Positions 40,352 to 49,008 of a stretch of DNA of 64,000 bases are shown here, piece by piece. Below the pieces are notes generated by a model. The model was not told the DNA's origin, did not search any database, and saw nothing but the letters and a program-made list of their open reading frames with translations. A program made the position numbers and the translations under genes. This stretch comes from Oscillospiraceae bacterium. GTDB lineage: Bacteria > Bacillota > Clostridia > Oscillospirales > Ruminococcaceae. The stretch spans positions 25,403-89,402 of the forward strand of contig JAAYCI010000085.1 of assembly GCA_012729855.1 (NCBI GenBank), in the 5' to 3' direction. Each line of letters opens with the position of its first letter. The first letter of the stretch is position 1.

Positions 40352-41106
40352 GGGGGCGTGCTCCTTTTGGTGTTTAGTTGTCGGCGGCGGTGCGCTGCTT
40401 TCTGGCGGGGCGGGGGGGCCATCTGCAGCTCCTCGTTGTCGCCAATGCGTACCCGGCCGCCGCGAATGAGCTCCAGCAGGGCCAGAAAGGTGGCCACCGT
40501 CTCGCTGCGGCTGCGGCTGAAGCCGAAGCACTCGCGCAGGCGGCGGAAGCTGCCCTGCTTCAGCCCGCGCAAGAGGTAAATGACCCGCCCGGTTACCGAC
40601 ACGATGGGCGCGGTGACGATGTCGTCGAACTGCTCGGCCCGGGGTGTGCGGCGCTCCTGGTGGCGGCCGGCCATGTTGCCCAGCGCGGCGGCCAGCTCGG
40701 CCGGGGCGTGCAGGCCCTTGTAGGTGTGGTCCACAGGCAGGTTTACGGGGCGGCGCGCCACAATAAAGATGCCGGCGGCCATCTCGCGCAATTGGGCGGC
40801 CACCGCCTTGCAGGCGCTGTACTCCACCAGCAGGCCGGTCAGCTCCTCGCGCATGCGGTCGGCTTCGTCGCTGCGGGGCAGCAGCAGCTGGCTTTTGGTT
40901 TGCACCAGCCGCGCGGCCATGGTAATAAAGGCGCTGGTGCTCTCCATGGCCTCGGGGCCCGGCTCGCCCACCACCTGCAGGTACTGGTCTATCAGGGTGA
41001 GTATCTCAATATCGTAGATGCTCATCTTGTTTTTGGCCACCAGGGCCAGCAGCAGGTCCAGCGGGCCGTCAAAATCTTCCAGGTGGAACTGGACGGTCTT
41101 TTCCAT
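40342..41106 (-). CDS. scpA: Segregation and condensation protein A
   Basis: A 254-aa kleisin of the SMC-ScpAB condensin. The N-terminal FHLEDFDGPLDLLLALVAKNKMSIYDIEI is the family signature; a middle linker and the C-terminal winged helix (ETVATFLALLELIRGGRVRI) follow. It bridges the SMC heads. ATG 41106 has GGGAG 10 nt away. The gene precedes scpB with overlap and follows the M50 peptidase gene by 26 nt, so all are likely one transcript. Confidence 0.95.
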   Translation of the reverse strand: MEKTVQFHLEDFDGPLDLLLALVAKNKMSIYDIEILTLIDQYLQVVGEPGPEAMESTSAFITMAARLVQTKSQLLLPRSDEADRMREELTGLLVEYSACKAVAAQLREMAAGIFIVARRPVNLPVDHTYKGLHAPAELAAALGNMAGRHQERRTPRAEQFDDIVTAPIVSVTGRVIYLLRGLKQGSFRRLRECFGFSRSRSETVATFLALLELIRGGRVRIGDNEELQMAPPPRQKAAHRRRQLNTKRSTPPWN

Positions 41107-41132
41107 GCGGGCAGGGCTCCCTTTTTATAAGG

Positions 41133-41834
41133 CTACAGGCGGATGCGTAAGAATATCCAGTCCACAAAGCTGGTGATGGTGTCGAAAAAGTCCAGGATGG
41201 CGCCGGTAACGCCGCTGAGCAGCCAGCTGATGGGCGAAAACCCGGTGAGGTAGGGCAGCAGGAACAGCACGGCCAGCAGCACGATCATGATGTACCGCTC
41301 GTACTTCATAACCCCAAAATAGAGCTTTTCGGGCAGCACCAGGCCCAAAATGCGGCTGCCGTCCAGCGGGGGGATGGGAATGAGGTTGAACAGCGCCAGC
41401 GTGACGTTGATCATGGCCAGGTAGTACAACACGGTAGACACCGCGCCCGCCCACAGCGGCCAGTCGCCCAGGGCCAGCGCGGCGATGTTGTAGAACAGCT
41501 TCCAAATGAGGACCATCACCAGAGCCAGCGCCAGGTTGGACAACGGCCCCGCCACCGCGGTGAGGGCCATGCCGCCCTTGCGGTTTTTGTAGTAATTGGC
41601 ATTCACCGGCACGGGCTTTGCCCAGCCCACGCCAATAAGCAGCATGGACAAAAAGCCGAAGGGGTCGATGTGCTTGATGGGGTTCAGGGTGAGGCGGCCG
41701 GCGTTACGGGCGGTGTGGTCGCCCAGCTTGTCGCTTACAAAGGCGTGGGCGGCCTCGTGCACGGGAATGGCGGTGAGGAAGGCGAGTATGCGTGCCACAT
41801 ACATCAGGTTCTGTGGCGTGATGAACTGTTCCAA
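41133..41834 (-). CDS. Site-2-type M50 membrane metalloprotease
   Basis: A 233-aa polytopic protein with zinc ligands in AIPVHEAAHAFVSDKLGD (HExxH, about residues 26-30) and the third ligand motif NLIPIPPLDGSRIL (about 140). It belongs to the short YwhC/Rip-like group found next to scpA, whose substrates are unknown. TTG 41834 has AAGGAG 7 nt upstream. About five hydrophobic segments are visible. Confidence 0.9.
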   Translation of the reverse strand: MEQFITPQNLMYVARILAFLTAIPVHEAAHAFVSDKLGDHTARNAGRLTLNPIKHIDPFGFLSMLLIGVGWAKPVPVNANYYKNRKGGMALTAVAGPLSNLALALVMVLIWKLFYNIAALALGDWPLWAGAVSTVLYYLAMINVTLALFNLIPIPPLDGSRILGLVLPEKLYFGVMKYERYIMIVLLAVLFLLPYLTGFSPISWLLSGVTGAILDFFDTITSFVDWIFLRIRL

Positions 41835-42028
41835 AGGCGCTCTCCTTCCCGGTGCAGCGCACGAAAGAGACCCCCGGCGCCCAGTTCAGCTTATTATACA
41901 ATTTTTGCCCTGCGGGCGCAAGCGCAAGCGCAGGTGCAGGCGCAAGTGAAAATGGGCAGGCGGGCAAGCCCGATAGGGTGGCTGAAAGCCGCCGTTTGCT
42001 TTTGGAAGCAGGGTACCGAAACAGGAAG

Positions 42029-42057
42029 CGCCCCGTCTGTGCGGAACAGGCGGGGCG
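42029..42057 (-). terminator. Possible terminator before the M50 gene
   Basis: CGCCCCG (42029-42035) pairs with CGGGGCG (42051-42057), plus an inner TGT/ACA, in the gap between the 74-aa membrane protein and the M50 gene. Minus-strand tail has few T residues. Confidence 0.35.
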
Positions 42058-42109
42058 TTGCTTGCGTATTGGCTGCGGCCATGGGCGCAGCGGCGGGCCC
42101 AAGCCCGCG

Positions 42110-42334
42110 TTACGACTTGGCCTTGTCGGCCACTTCCTTGGCCTTGCTGATGCTCTCGTTTACCATCTCGGTCACATCCTCGGCCATTTGCTCGGCCTCG
42201 GCTTTCAGTGCCTTGCGGTGGCGCTTGTAGTAGCAGTAGCCTGCCACGCCGGCCGCCGCCAGGCCCAAAAGCAGCAGCGTGCTTTTCCGCACCAGCAAAT
42301 ACTGGCTCATATACCGTCCGTACATTGGCATCAT
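42110..42334 (-). CDS. 74-aa single-helix membrane protein
   Basis: MMPMYGRYMSQYLLVRK, a membrane helix (STLLLLGLAAAGVAGYCYY, about 18-36), then a charged coiled-coil-like tail (KALKAEAEQMAEDVTEMVNESISKAKEVADK). It resembles YtxH-type envelope stress proteins in layout only. ATG 42334 follows GGAGG by 8 nt; the open frame upstream has no ribosome site. Confidence 0.65.
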   Translation of the reverse strand: MMPMYGRYMSQYLLVRKSTLLLLGLAAAGVAGYCYYKRHRKALKAEAEQMAEDVTEMVNESISKAKEVADKAKS

Positions 42335-42401
42335 GGGTAAGCCCTCCATTCTAAAAAGCTGGAATAAGTCGTGTACATATCCGCCGGGCGGCGGCACAGG
42401 G

Positions 42402-42509
42402 TTAGCCCTCTTTTTCAAAGGCCTCTTTCGGGGCGCCACACTCGGGGCAGGTCTCGGGCGGCTGGTCACCCGTCCATATATAGCCGCATTGGCTGCATTT
42501 CCATTGCAT
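42402..42509 (-). CDS. 35-aa rubredoxin-like zinc/iron ribbon protein
   Basis: MQWKCSQCGYIWTGDQPPE followed by TCPECGAPKEAF: two CxxC knuckles as in the rubredoxin-like domain of rubrerythrins. It would bind Fe or Zn and carry electrons or stabilise a partner. A convincing ribosome site (AAAGGAG, 8 nt) precedes ATG 42509, supporting it as a stand-alone miniprotein rather than a fragment. Confidence 0.75.
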   Translation of the reverse strand: MQWKCSQCGYIWTGDQPPETCPECGAPKEAFEKEG

Positions 42510-42666
42510 CGCACAGGCTCCTTTCCACGTGGTTTTTTGCGTATGTGCATGTAGTGCCAGTGTATCAGCCCCCGAAAACGAAGGGTAGCGAAAATAGGGG
42601 GATATAAATTGTTCATAAAAAGCGAACAGCGTGTCACTGCCTTTCGGCCCCCAGGGAATAACAACC

Positions 42667-42695
42667 TTGCACTGCCGGCGTGAAACTGTTAAAAT
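42667..42695 (+). promoter_or_regulatory. Promoter of yicC-remA-gmk
   Basis: TTGCAC (42667-42672), 17-nt spacer, TAAAAT (42690-42695), 60 nt before yicC. Confidence 0.7.
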
Positions 42696-42755
42696 AACTA
42701 GAAGTGTTTTCCCTGCACACATAGGTGTGCAAGGGGGCGGAAAAGAGGCGTTGAC

Positions 42756-43634
42756 ATGGTAAAAAGCATGACTGGTTTTGGCCGTGCACGGCAGATTTTA
42801 CACGGGCGGGAGATTACCGTGGAAGTGAAAAGCGTGAATTCCCGCTATTTTGAATATTACTCCAAGCTGCCCCGCAGCCTGGGCTTTTTGGACGACCCGC
42901 TGAAAAAAGCGGTGGGCGCCGTGGTGGGCCGCGGCAAGGCCGAGGTGCACCTGGGCATCCAGGCGCTGGAGGGCGGCGGGCTGGAGATTTTGCCCAACCT
43001 GGCCGCCGCGAACGGCTATTACAAGGCCCTGACGGAGATCGCCCGTGAGCTGGGCCTGCAAAACGATTTGCGCGCCAGCCATTTTTCGCGCATGAACGAG
43101 GTGTTCAACCTGCGCCGGCAAGAGGACGACGAGGACGAGATGCGCGCCGACGTGATGGCGGTGGCGGCCGAAGCGCTGGCAATATATGATGCCATGCGCC
43201 GCGCCGAGGGCGACAAGCTGGTGGCCGATGTATCGGCCCGGCTGGACACCGTGGAAAAGCTGGTGGCGCAGGTGGAGGCTGAAAGCCCCGGCCGGGTGGC
43301 CCGCTATACCGAAAAGCTGGCCGCCCGCCTGCAGGAGGTACTGGCCGACCACAACGTGGAGGAGGCCCGCCTGCTGACCGAAGCGGCCATCTTTGCCGAC
43401 AAAACGGCGGTGGACGAGGAGAGCGTGCGCTTGCGCAGCCACCTGGAGCAGTTCCGGCAGATTTTGGCCGCCGGCGGGCAGATGGGCCGCAAGCTGGACT
43501 TTTTAACACAGGAGATCAACCGCGAAGCCAACACCATAGGCAGCAAATGCCAGGAGGTGGAGATCACCCGCATGGTGGTGGACATGAAGGCTGAAATAGA
43601 AAAAATACGCGAACAGATACAAAACCTGGAGTAG
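42756..43634 (+). CDS. yicC: YicC-family endoribonuclease
   Basis: A 292-aa protein with the N-terminal [10 protein letters not shown] signature, [17 protein letters not shown], and the C-terminal DUF1732 region ending in [40 protein letters not shown]. YicC/YloC proteins have RNase activity in E. coli and B. subtilis. ATG 42756 has AGAGG 7 nt upstream. It leads the conserved yicC-remA-gmk order. Confidence 0.93.
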   Translation: MVKSMTGFGRARQILHGREITVEVKSVNSRYFEYYSKLPRSLGFLDDPLKKAVGAVVGRGKAEVHLGIQALEGGGLEILPNLAAANGYYKALTEIARELGLQNDLRASHFSRMNEVFNLRRQEDDEDEMRADVMAVAAEALAIYDAMRRAEGDKLVADVSARLDTVEKLVAQVEAESPGRVARYTEKLAARLQEVLADHNVEEARLLTEAAIFADKTAVDEESVRLRSHLEQFRQILAAGGQMGRKLDFLTQEINREANTIGSKCQEVEITRMVVDMKAEIEKIREQIQNLE

Positions 43635-43644
43635 GAGTGGCAGT

Positions 43645-43932
43645 ATGAAGCTGATAAACATTGGCTTTGGCAACATGGTGAACGCCGGCCGGCTCATCGC
43701 CATTGTCAGCCCCGAGTCGGCCCCCATCAAGCGCATCATGACGGAGGCCCGCGCCCGCGGCGCGCTGATAGACGCCACCTATGGCCGGCGTACCCGCGCG
43801 GTGCTTATCTGCGATTCCGACCATGTCATCCTGAGCGCCGTGCAGCCCGAAACGGTGGCCGGCCGCCTGGCCGAAGCGGTGGACAGCGCCCCCGTGCCTG
43901 CGGTGGCCGATGAGGATGCCCATGATGCATGA
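43645..43932 (+). CDS. remA: RemA-type DNA-binding regulator (DUF370)
   Basis: A 95-aa protein: [31 protein letters not shown] and [38 protein letters not shown] are near-invariant RemA features. In Bacillus RemA activates biofilm-matrix and osmoprotection operons as a ring-shaped DNA binder. GGAG precedes ATG 43645. The C-terminal ~15 residues are an extra acidic tail that overlaps the gmk start. Confidence 0.93.
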   Translation: MKLINIGFGNMVNAGRLIAIVSPESAPIKRIMTEARARGALIDATYGRRTRAVLICDSDHVILSAVQPETVAGRLAEAVDSAPVPAVADEDAHDA

Positions 43933-44494
43933 AGAACGCAACCTGCTGGTGGTAAGCGGCCCCTCCGGCATTGGCAAGGACACGGTGGTCAGCTATATGA
44001 TACAGAACCACCCCGGCATCGAGCTGGCGGTGAGCGCCACCACCCGCCCCGCGCGCGACTATGAGGTGGACGGCGTGCATTATCATTTCCTGTCTGTGCC
44101 GCAGTTTGAGCAATGGGTGGCCGAGGGCAAGCTGGTGGAGTACATCAACTACGCCGGCAACTACTACGGCACGCCCAAGTGCGAGGTAAAGAAGCGTATT
44201 GAAAAAGGCATTGTGTGCGTGCTGGTGATAGAGGTGAACGGCGCGGCCAACGTGAAGGCGATGTACCCCGACTGCACCACGGTGTTCATCATTGCGCCCA
44301 GCATGGAAGAGCACGAACGGCGCTTGCGCAGCCGCGCCACCGAGGACGAGGCCGGCATGCGGGAGCGCATGCGCATTGCCGAGGGCGAGATGGCCATGGC
44401 CGATACCTATGATTTTCAGCTGGTGAACGACGACCCCAAGGCCTGCGCCGAGCGGCTGTTCAATATAGTGGAAAGCCGCCGCACGGCAGACTGA
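43922..44494 (+). CDS. gmk: Guanylate kinase
   Basis: It phosphorylates GMP to GDP. The 190-aa protein has a P-loop variant [10 protein letters not shown] (usually GAGKGT), the GMP-binding [20 protein letters not shown], and YYGTPK. GAGG is spaced 6 nt from ATG 43922; several nearby in-frame ATGs make the exact start uncertain by a few codons. It overlaps remA by 11 nt. The Asp in GKDT is uncommon but the catalytic Lys is kept. Confidence 0.94.
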   Translation: MMHEERNLLVVSGPSGIGKDTVVSYMIQNHPGIELAVSATTRPARDYEVDGVHYHFLSVPQFEQWVAEGKLVEYINYAGNYYGTPKCEVKKRIEKGIVCVLVIEVNGAANVKAMYPDCTTVFIIAPSMEEHERRLRSRATEDEAGMRERMRIAEGEMAMADTYDFQLVNDDPKACAERLFNIVESRRTAD

Positions 44495-44527
44495 ACCAAA
44501 CAGCCCAGGCGTAAAGGAGGTGGCGCG

Positions 44528-46963
44528 ATGGCGCTCGCCGCACAGGTGGCCGTGTCGGACGCCACCCTGTATTACGACAAGCTATATACCTACACAGTGC
44601 CCGACCACATGGAAGGGCATATTTTAGTGGGCAGCCTGGTGCTTATCCCCTTTGGGCGGGGGCGCGCACGGCCCCGGGTGGGCGTGGTGATGGCGCTGGA
44701 GGCGCAGGCCGATGCGCGGCCCGGCCAAAAGCCCCTGCTGGACGCCGCCCCGCAGCAGGCCGGCCTGACGCCCGAGCTGCTGGCCATGGTGCGCACCCTG
44801 AAGAAGATGACCTTCTGCACCTGGTTTGAGGCCGTGCGGGCGGCCCTGCCGCTGGGCGCGCAGTACCGCCCGGCAAAGGAGCAGGGCAGCTGGAAGCTGA
44901 AACGCCGGCTGGAGCGCAGCACCGAGACGGTATACACCGTGTGCGAAGCGGCGGTGTGTGCGCTGGAGGCCGAGCTGGCTGGCGAGACGCTGGGCGAGGG
45001 CAGTACCAAAACAACCGGTGCTGTTGACGCTGCCTTGGATATGCGTGACATAGAGGCTGTGGATGCGGGCGGAGTAGAGACGGATGCCGCAGCCGCCGCC
45101 CCAAAAGCCGCCAGGCCCCGCCCGCTTACCGCCAAGCAGCGGCAGGTGCTGGACTGCCTGAAGGCCGGCCCCCGCAGCCTGAACGAGATATGCGAGCTGT
45201 GCGGCGTGAGCCGCGCCGTGCCGGCCATGCTGGCCCGGCGGGGCCTGCTGCAGGCGTCCGAGCGGGACCGCCAGCTGCCGGTGGCGGCCTGCACCGCCGC
45301 CAGCGATGCCGACACGGCCCCCTATGCGCTTACCCCGGCCCAGGCCGAGGTGACCGACACGCTGGCCGCCCGCATGCGGGAGGAAAAGCCCAAGCCGGCC
45401 CTGCTGTACGGCGTTACCGGCAGCGGCAAAACGCCGGTATTCATCGAGCTGTTGCGCCACGCGCTGGCCGCCGGCAAAACCGCGCTGGTGCTGGTGCCGG
45501 AGATTGGCCTGACGCCCCAGATGCTGCACCGGCTGCGCGCCGCTTTTGGCGAGCAGGTGGCGGTGCAGCACTCGGGCATGTCGCCCACCGAGCGCCTGCT
45601 GCAGTGGAAGAGCATCCGCGCCGGGGCGGCCCGGGTGGTGGTGGGCACCCGCAGCGCGGTGTTCGCCCCGCTGGAGGATATCGGGCTCATCATTGTGGAC
45701 GAAGAGCAGGAGCACAGCTACCAGAGCGAAAGCGCCCCCCGCTACGACGCGGTGGACATGGCCAGGCGCCGGGCTACCTACCACGGCGCGCTGCTGCTGC
45801 TGGCGTCGGCCACGCCGCTGGTGGCGCATATGCACGCCGCCCGGGCGGGCCGGCTGGAGCTTTTCCGCCTGGAGAAGCGTTACGGCGACGTGCCCATGCC
45901 CGCCGTGCAGCGGGTGGACATGCGCCAGGAGCTGCTGGCCGGCAACGCCAGCACCCTCAGCCGCGCGCTGGCCGAGGGCATGGAGGCCGCCATTGCCGGC
46001 GGCGGGCAGGTGATACTGCTGCTGAACCGCCGGGGCTACCACCGGGTGGCCGTGTGCAAAAGCTGTGGCAAAGCCGTGAAGTGCGGCGAGTGCAGCGTGC
46101 CGATGGTGTACCACAAGGCCGGCGGGCCGCACCTGGAGGGCCGGCTTTTGTGCCATTACTGTGGCCGCAGTATGCCCCCGCCCGATACCTGCCCGGAGTG
46201 CGGCGGCGATTTGCGCTATTCCGGCTTTGGCACCCAGCGCCTGGAGGAAGAGCTGGCCCAGCGCCTGCCAAACGCGCGGGTGCTGCGCATGGACCTGGAC
46301 ACCACCGGCCGCCGCGGCAGCCACGCCGGCATGCTGGCCCGCTTTGCCGCCGGCGAGTATGACATTTTGCTGGGCACCCAAATGGTGGCCAAAGGGCTGG
46401 ACTTTGAGCGCGTGCGGCTGGTGGGCGTCATCGGCATCGATTCGCTGCTGTTCAGCCAGGGCTACCGCGCGTACGAGAACGTGTTTGCACTGGTAACACA
46501 GGTGGTGGGCCGGGCGGGCCGCACCGGCGCGCAGGGGCAGGCCATCATCCAAACGGTGGACCCCGACAACCCGGTGCTCACGCTGGCCGCCCAGCAGGAT
46601 TACGACGCTTTTTACCAGCAGGAGATCGCCTTTCGCAAGCTGGCGCTCTACCCGCCGTTTTGCACGCTGTGCGTGGTGGGCTTCGCCGCCCAAACAGAGG
46701 CCGACGCGCTGGCCGCCGCCGGCACCTTTGCCGGCCTGCTGGCGGGGCGCGCCGCCATGGCGCCCGACATTCCCCTGCGTGTTTTGGGCCCCGCACCCCT
46801 GCCGGTGAAGCAGCTGGCCGGCAGCTACCGCTACCGCCTCACGCTGAAGTGCCGGGCCGACACAGCCTTTCGCGCCCTGCTGCGCCAGGCCCTGCAAGAC
46901 TACCACGACGCCGGCTGGCCGCGCAAGGCGACGGTTTGGGTGGATTTTCATAGTGATGGGTAG
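44528..46963 (+). CDS. priA: Primosomal protein N' (replication restart helicase PriA)
   Basis: An 811-aa 3'-5' DNA helicase that reloads the replisome at stalled forks. The N-terminal 3'BD (VAVSDATLYYDKLYTYTVP), Walker A GVTGSGKT, motif II DEEQEHSYQ (DEEH is usual), the zinc cysteines CKSCGKAVKCGEC / CHYCGR / CPECGG, and GTQMVAKGLDFERV are all present. An acidic/Ala-rich stretch at about 155-195 lengthens the winged-helix region. ATG 44528 follows AAGGAGG. Confidence 0.95.
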   Translation: MALAAQVAVSDATLYYDKLYTYTVPDHMEGHILVGSLVLIPFGRGRARPRVGVVMALEAQADARPGQKPLLDAAPQQAGLTPELLAMVRTLKKMTFCTWFEAVRAALPLGAQYRPAKEQGSWKLKRRLERSTETVYTVCEAAVCALEAELAGETLGEGSTKTTGAVDAALDMRDIEAVDAGGVETDAAAAAPKAARPRPLTAKQRQVLDCLKAGPRSLNEICELCGVSRAVPAMLARRGLLQASERDRQLPVAACTAASDADTAPYALTPAQAEVTDTLAARMREEKPKPALLYGVTGSGKTPVFIELLRHALAAGKTALVLVPEIGLTPQMLHRLRAAFGEQVAVQHSGMSPTERLLQWKSIRAGAARVVVGTRSAVFAPLEDIGLIIVDEEQEHSYQSESAPRYDAVDMARRRATYHGALLLLASATPLVAHMHAARAGRLELFRLEKRYGDVPMPAVQRVDMRQELLAGNASTLSRALAEGMEAAIAGGGQVILLLNRRGYHRVAVCKSCGKAVKCGECSVPMVYHKAGGPHLEGRLLCHYCGRSMPPPDTCPECGGDLRYSGFGTQRLEEELAQRLPNARVLRMDLDTTGRRGSHAGMLARFAAGEYDILLGTQMVAKGLDFERVRLVGVIGIDSLLFSQGYRAYENVFALVTQVVGRAGRTGAQGQAIIQTVDPDNPVLTLAAQQDYDAFYQQEIAFRKLALYPPFCTLCVVGFAAQTEADALAAAGTFAGLLAGRAAMAPDIPLRVLGPAPLPVKQLAGSYRYRLTLKCRADTAFRALLRQALQDYHDAGWPRKATVWVDFHSDG

Positions 46964-47264
46964 GGCCCAAAGGGCAAAATTTGGCTCGCATAGCAGAATC
47001 TTGCCTACGGCAACATGCTGCGGCGAACAAATTTTCCCGCGCCCGGCGAACCAAACAGCGCAGCTGTGCAGCGTGAGCCGCAAGAGGCGGCGGGATGCCG
47101 CCGAGGCGTGGGTAGGGCCCTTTAGGGCAAAATTTGGCTCGCATAGCAGCATCTTGCCTACGGCAACATGCTGCGGCAAACAAATTTCCCCGCGCCCGGC
47201 GAACCAAACAGCGCAGCTGTGCAGCGTGAGCCGCAAGAGGCGGCGGGACGCCGCCGAGGCGTGG
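46959..47264 (+). repeat. Two tandem copies of a ~153-bp unit
   Basis: The unit beginning GGGTAGGGCCC and containing GGCAAAATTTGGCTCGCATA recurs with a 153-nt period (for example AGGGCAAAAT at 46971 and 47124), differing at only a few positions. It starts at the priA stop. The period keeps a frame open across both copies, but no ribosome site or family supports coding. Inner stems include CGGCAACATGCTGCGGC-type repeats. The remaining gap to 47350 holds nothing clear. Confidence 0.8.
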
Positions 47265-47350
47265 GTGAGAGCCCCCCAACTACAGCAAGCCCGGGGCGAG
47301 TCTAGCAAGACACTTGATACAAGCCCAGCAAGAAAGGACAAGACATCCAC

Positions 47351-48085
47351 ATGCAAAACAAACCAACACTAAACACTGCTACCATACCGCCCGCCGTAAT
47401 GAATTACCTAAACCAAGACCCCCTTCTGCACATCACCATGATAGAAAACCTGCGCTGGGGCTGGGCAGAAGTGCTGGCCCACAGCCCCCACGGGGTGGCC
47501 GCGCGGCTTGTGCAAATACCCGAGCCTGTGCTGCTGGTGGCTGCCGACAGCCCCAAAACCGCGCTGGAGCTGACCACCGGCATTGCCGAGGCCGATGTGG
47601 TGATGACCTGCCACGCCAACACCGCGCCGCCGCTGGCCAAGCGCTATGGCCTGAAGGAAATAGGTACCTGCTACAGCCTGGCCCGCTTCACCACCCAGCC
47701 GCTGCCGGTGCCCGATATCGGCGCGGAATTCCGCGTGCTGGACGTAAGCCATCTGGACGCGGTGGTTGCGCGCTATGGCAATCTGCACGCCGACCATGTG
47801 CGCCATCGGCTGGCCGGCGGGCACATACTGGGGGCGTTTTTACAGGGCGAGCTGGCCGGCTTTATTGGCGAGCACGAGGAACACACCCTGGGCATGCTGG
47901 AGGTGCTGCCAGAATATCGCCGCCGGCATGTGGGCGCGGCGCTGGTGGCGGAAAAAATCAACAGCCAGCTGGCCGCCGGCCGCGTGCCCATGGGGCATGT
48001 GTATGTGGACAATCAGGTATCGCTGGGCATGCAGCGCAAGCTGGGCTTTGAGGTGAGCGAAGACGTGGTTTGCTGGATAAGCTAG
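47351..48085 (+). CDS. GNAT-family acetyltransferase (two-domain)
   Basis: A 244-aa protein: an N-terminal half (about 15-120, LLHITMIENLRWG, ADVVMTCHANTAPPLAKRYG) and a C-terminal FR47-like GNAT half with HTLGMLEVLPEYRRRHVGAALVAEK (acetyl-CoA loop RRRHVG) and VYVDNQVSLGMQRKLGFE. Substrate unknown. AAAGGA lies 12 nt before ATG 47351, a little far. The gene is isolated between repeat-like intergenic regions. Confidence 0.8.
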   Translation: MQNKPTLNTATIPPAVMNYLNQDPLLHITMIENLRWGWAEVLAHSPHGVAARLVQIPEPVLLVAADSPKTALELTTGIAEADVVMTCHANTAPPLAKRYGLKEIGTCYSLARFTTQPLPVPDIGAEFRVLDVSHLDAVVARYGNLHADHVRHRLAGGHILGAFLQGELAGFIGEHEEHTLGMLEVLPEYRRRHVGAALVAEKINSQLAAGRVPMGHVYVDNQVSLGMQRKLGFEVSEDVVCWIS

Positions 48086-48087
48086 AG

Positions 48088-48232
48088 CTTGTTTTCAAAC
48101 CTCCCAAACGCCCAAACCCGGCGTATTCACCATCGCTTCTGCGTTGCTTTTGCTTGGAATATACCCGGTATTCCTGCGCGCAAGCGCCTTGAAACGCCGG
48201 CAAATTCGCCCGGCTTTGGCCATTTCTCCAAC
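48088..48232. repeat. Degenerate dispersed repeat before def
   Basis: Starts GAGCTTGTTTTCAAAC right after the GNAT stop. Its reverse complement shares CCGGGCGAATTTGC and a GGAAT-CCGGGT block with the 10.9-kb gap. No clear terminal repeats; function unknown. Confidence 0.35.
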
Positions 48233-48342
48233 TAAAAAAACTCTGGCGCAACACCGTTACATCCTGTTACAATTTCCACCACAGACTTTTAACAATTGTG
48301 TGCTACTATAAACGTTGACAGACAGACGAGAGGAAGATTGCT

Positions 48343-49008
48343 ATGGCTTTGAGGAACATTATGCTGGACGGCGAACCCATTTTGAAAAAGAAGTGCCGCC
48401 CGGTAACCAAATTTGACGCGCGCCTGGCCCAGCTGCTGGACGACATGAAAGAGACGATGATGGACGCAAGCGGCCTGGGCCTGGCTGCCCCGCAGGTGGG
48501 CATTATGCGCCGGGCGTTTGTGGTGGTGGAGGAGGACAGCCTGCCGCCGCTTGCACAGGATGATGACGCGGAAGCGCCCGGCAACGAAACCGCTGCCGAC
48601 ACCGCAAACGCAGCCGACGACAAAGCGGAAGCAGCGATACCCGAGCCGGTATTTGTGGAGTTTATCAACCCCGAGGTGATTGAGACCGAGGACGAGGTGC
48701 TGGGCTACGAGGGCTGCCTGTCCTTTCCGGGAAAGTACGCGGCCATTAAACGGCCCACCCGTGCGGTGGTGCGGGCGCAGGACCGCAACGGCGAGGCGTT
48801 TACCTACGAGGCCCACGGCCTGATGGCCCGCTGCGTGTGCCACGAGACCAACCACCTGGACGGCATCACCATAGACGACCTGGCCGAGTTCTTCTACGAC
48901 CCTGAAAACCCCCGGTATATGGGCGAGGACGACACAGAAGGGGAGGCGGATGAGGCCGGCGCGGGCACAGAAAAAGCGGCGGGCGACGCCGCCCCGGAGG
49001 AGACCTGA
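48343..49008 (+). CDS. def: Peptide deformylase with acidic insertion and tail
   Basis: It removes the N-formyl group from new proteins. All three metal/active-site motifs are intact: GLGLAAPQVG, EGCLSFP and CHETNHLDG (HExxH). At 221 aa it is longer than the usual ~150-170: a ~30-residue Asp/Ala-rich insertion (about 65-100, LAQDDDAEAPGNETAADTAN) interrupts the second strand region, and an acidic tail follows (about 190-221). It overlaps fmt as TGATG, coupling deformylation with formylation. AGAGGAAG precedes ATG 48343. Confidence 0.93.
   Translation: MALRNIMLDGEPILKKKCRPVTKFDARLAQLLDDMKETMMDASGLGLAAPQVGIMRRAFVVVEEDSLPPLAQDDDAEAPGNETAADTANAADDKAEAAIPEPVFVEFINPEVIETEDEVLGYEGCLSFPGKYAAIKRPTRAVVRAQDRNGEAFTYEAHGLMARCVCHETNHLDGITIDDLAEFFYDPENPRYMGEDDTEGEADEAGAGTEKAAGDAAPEET

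Noticed and set aside
44624..47356. 910-codon minus-strand open frame opposite priA
   Set aside because: Pure shadow of priA and the tandem repeat; no recognisable family, biased His/Arg/Gly composition.
46953..47372. Plus-strand ORF over the tandem 153-bp repeat
   Set aside because: Open only because the period is a multiple of three; no ribosome site, no family; treated as a non-coding repeat.
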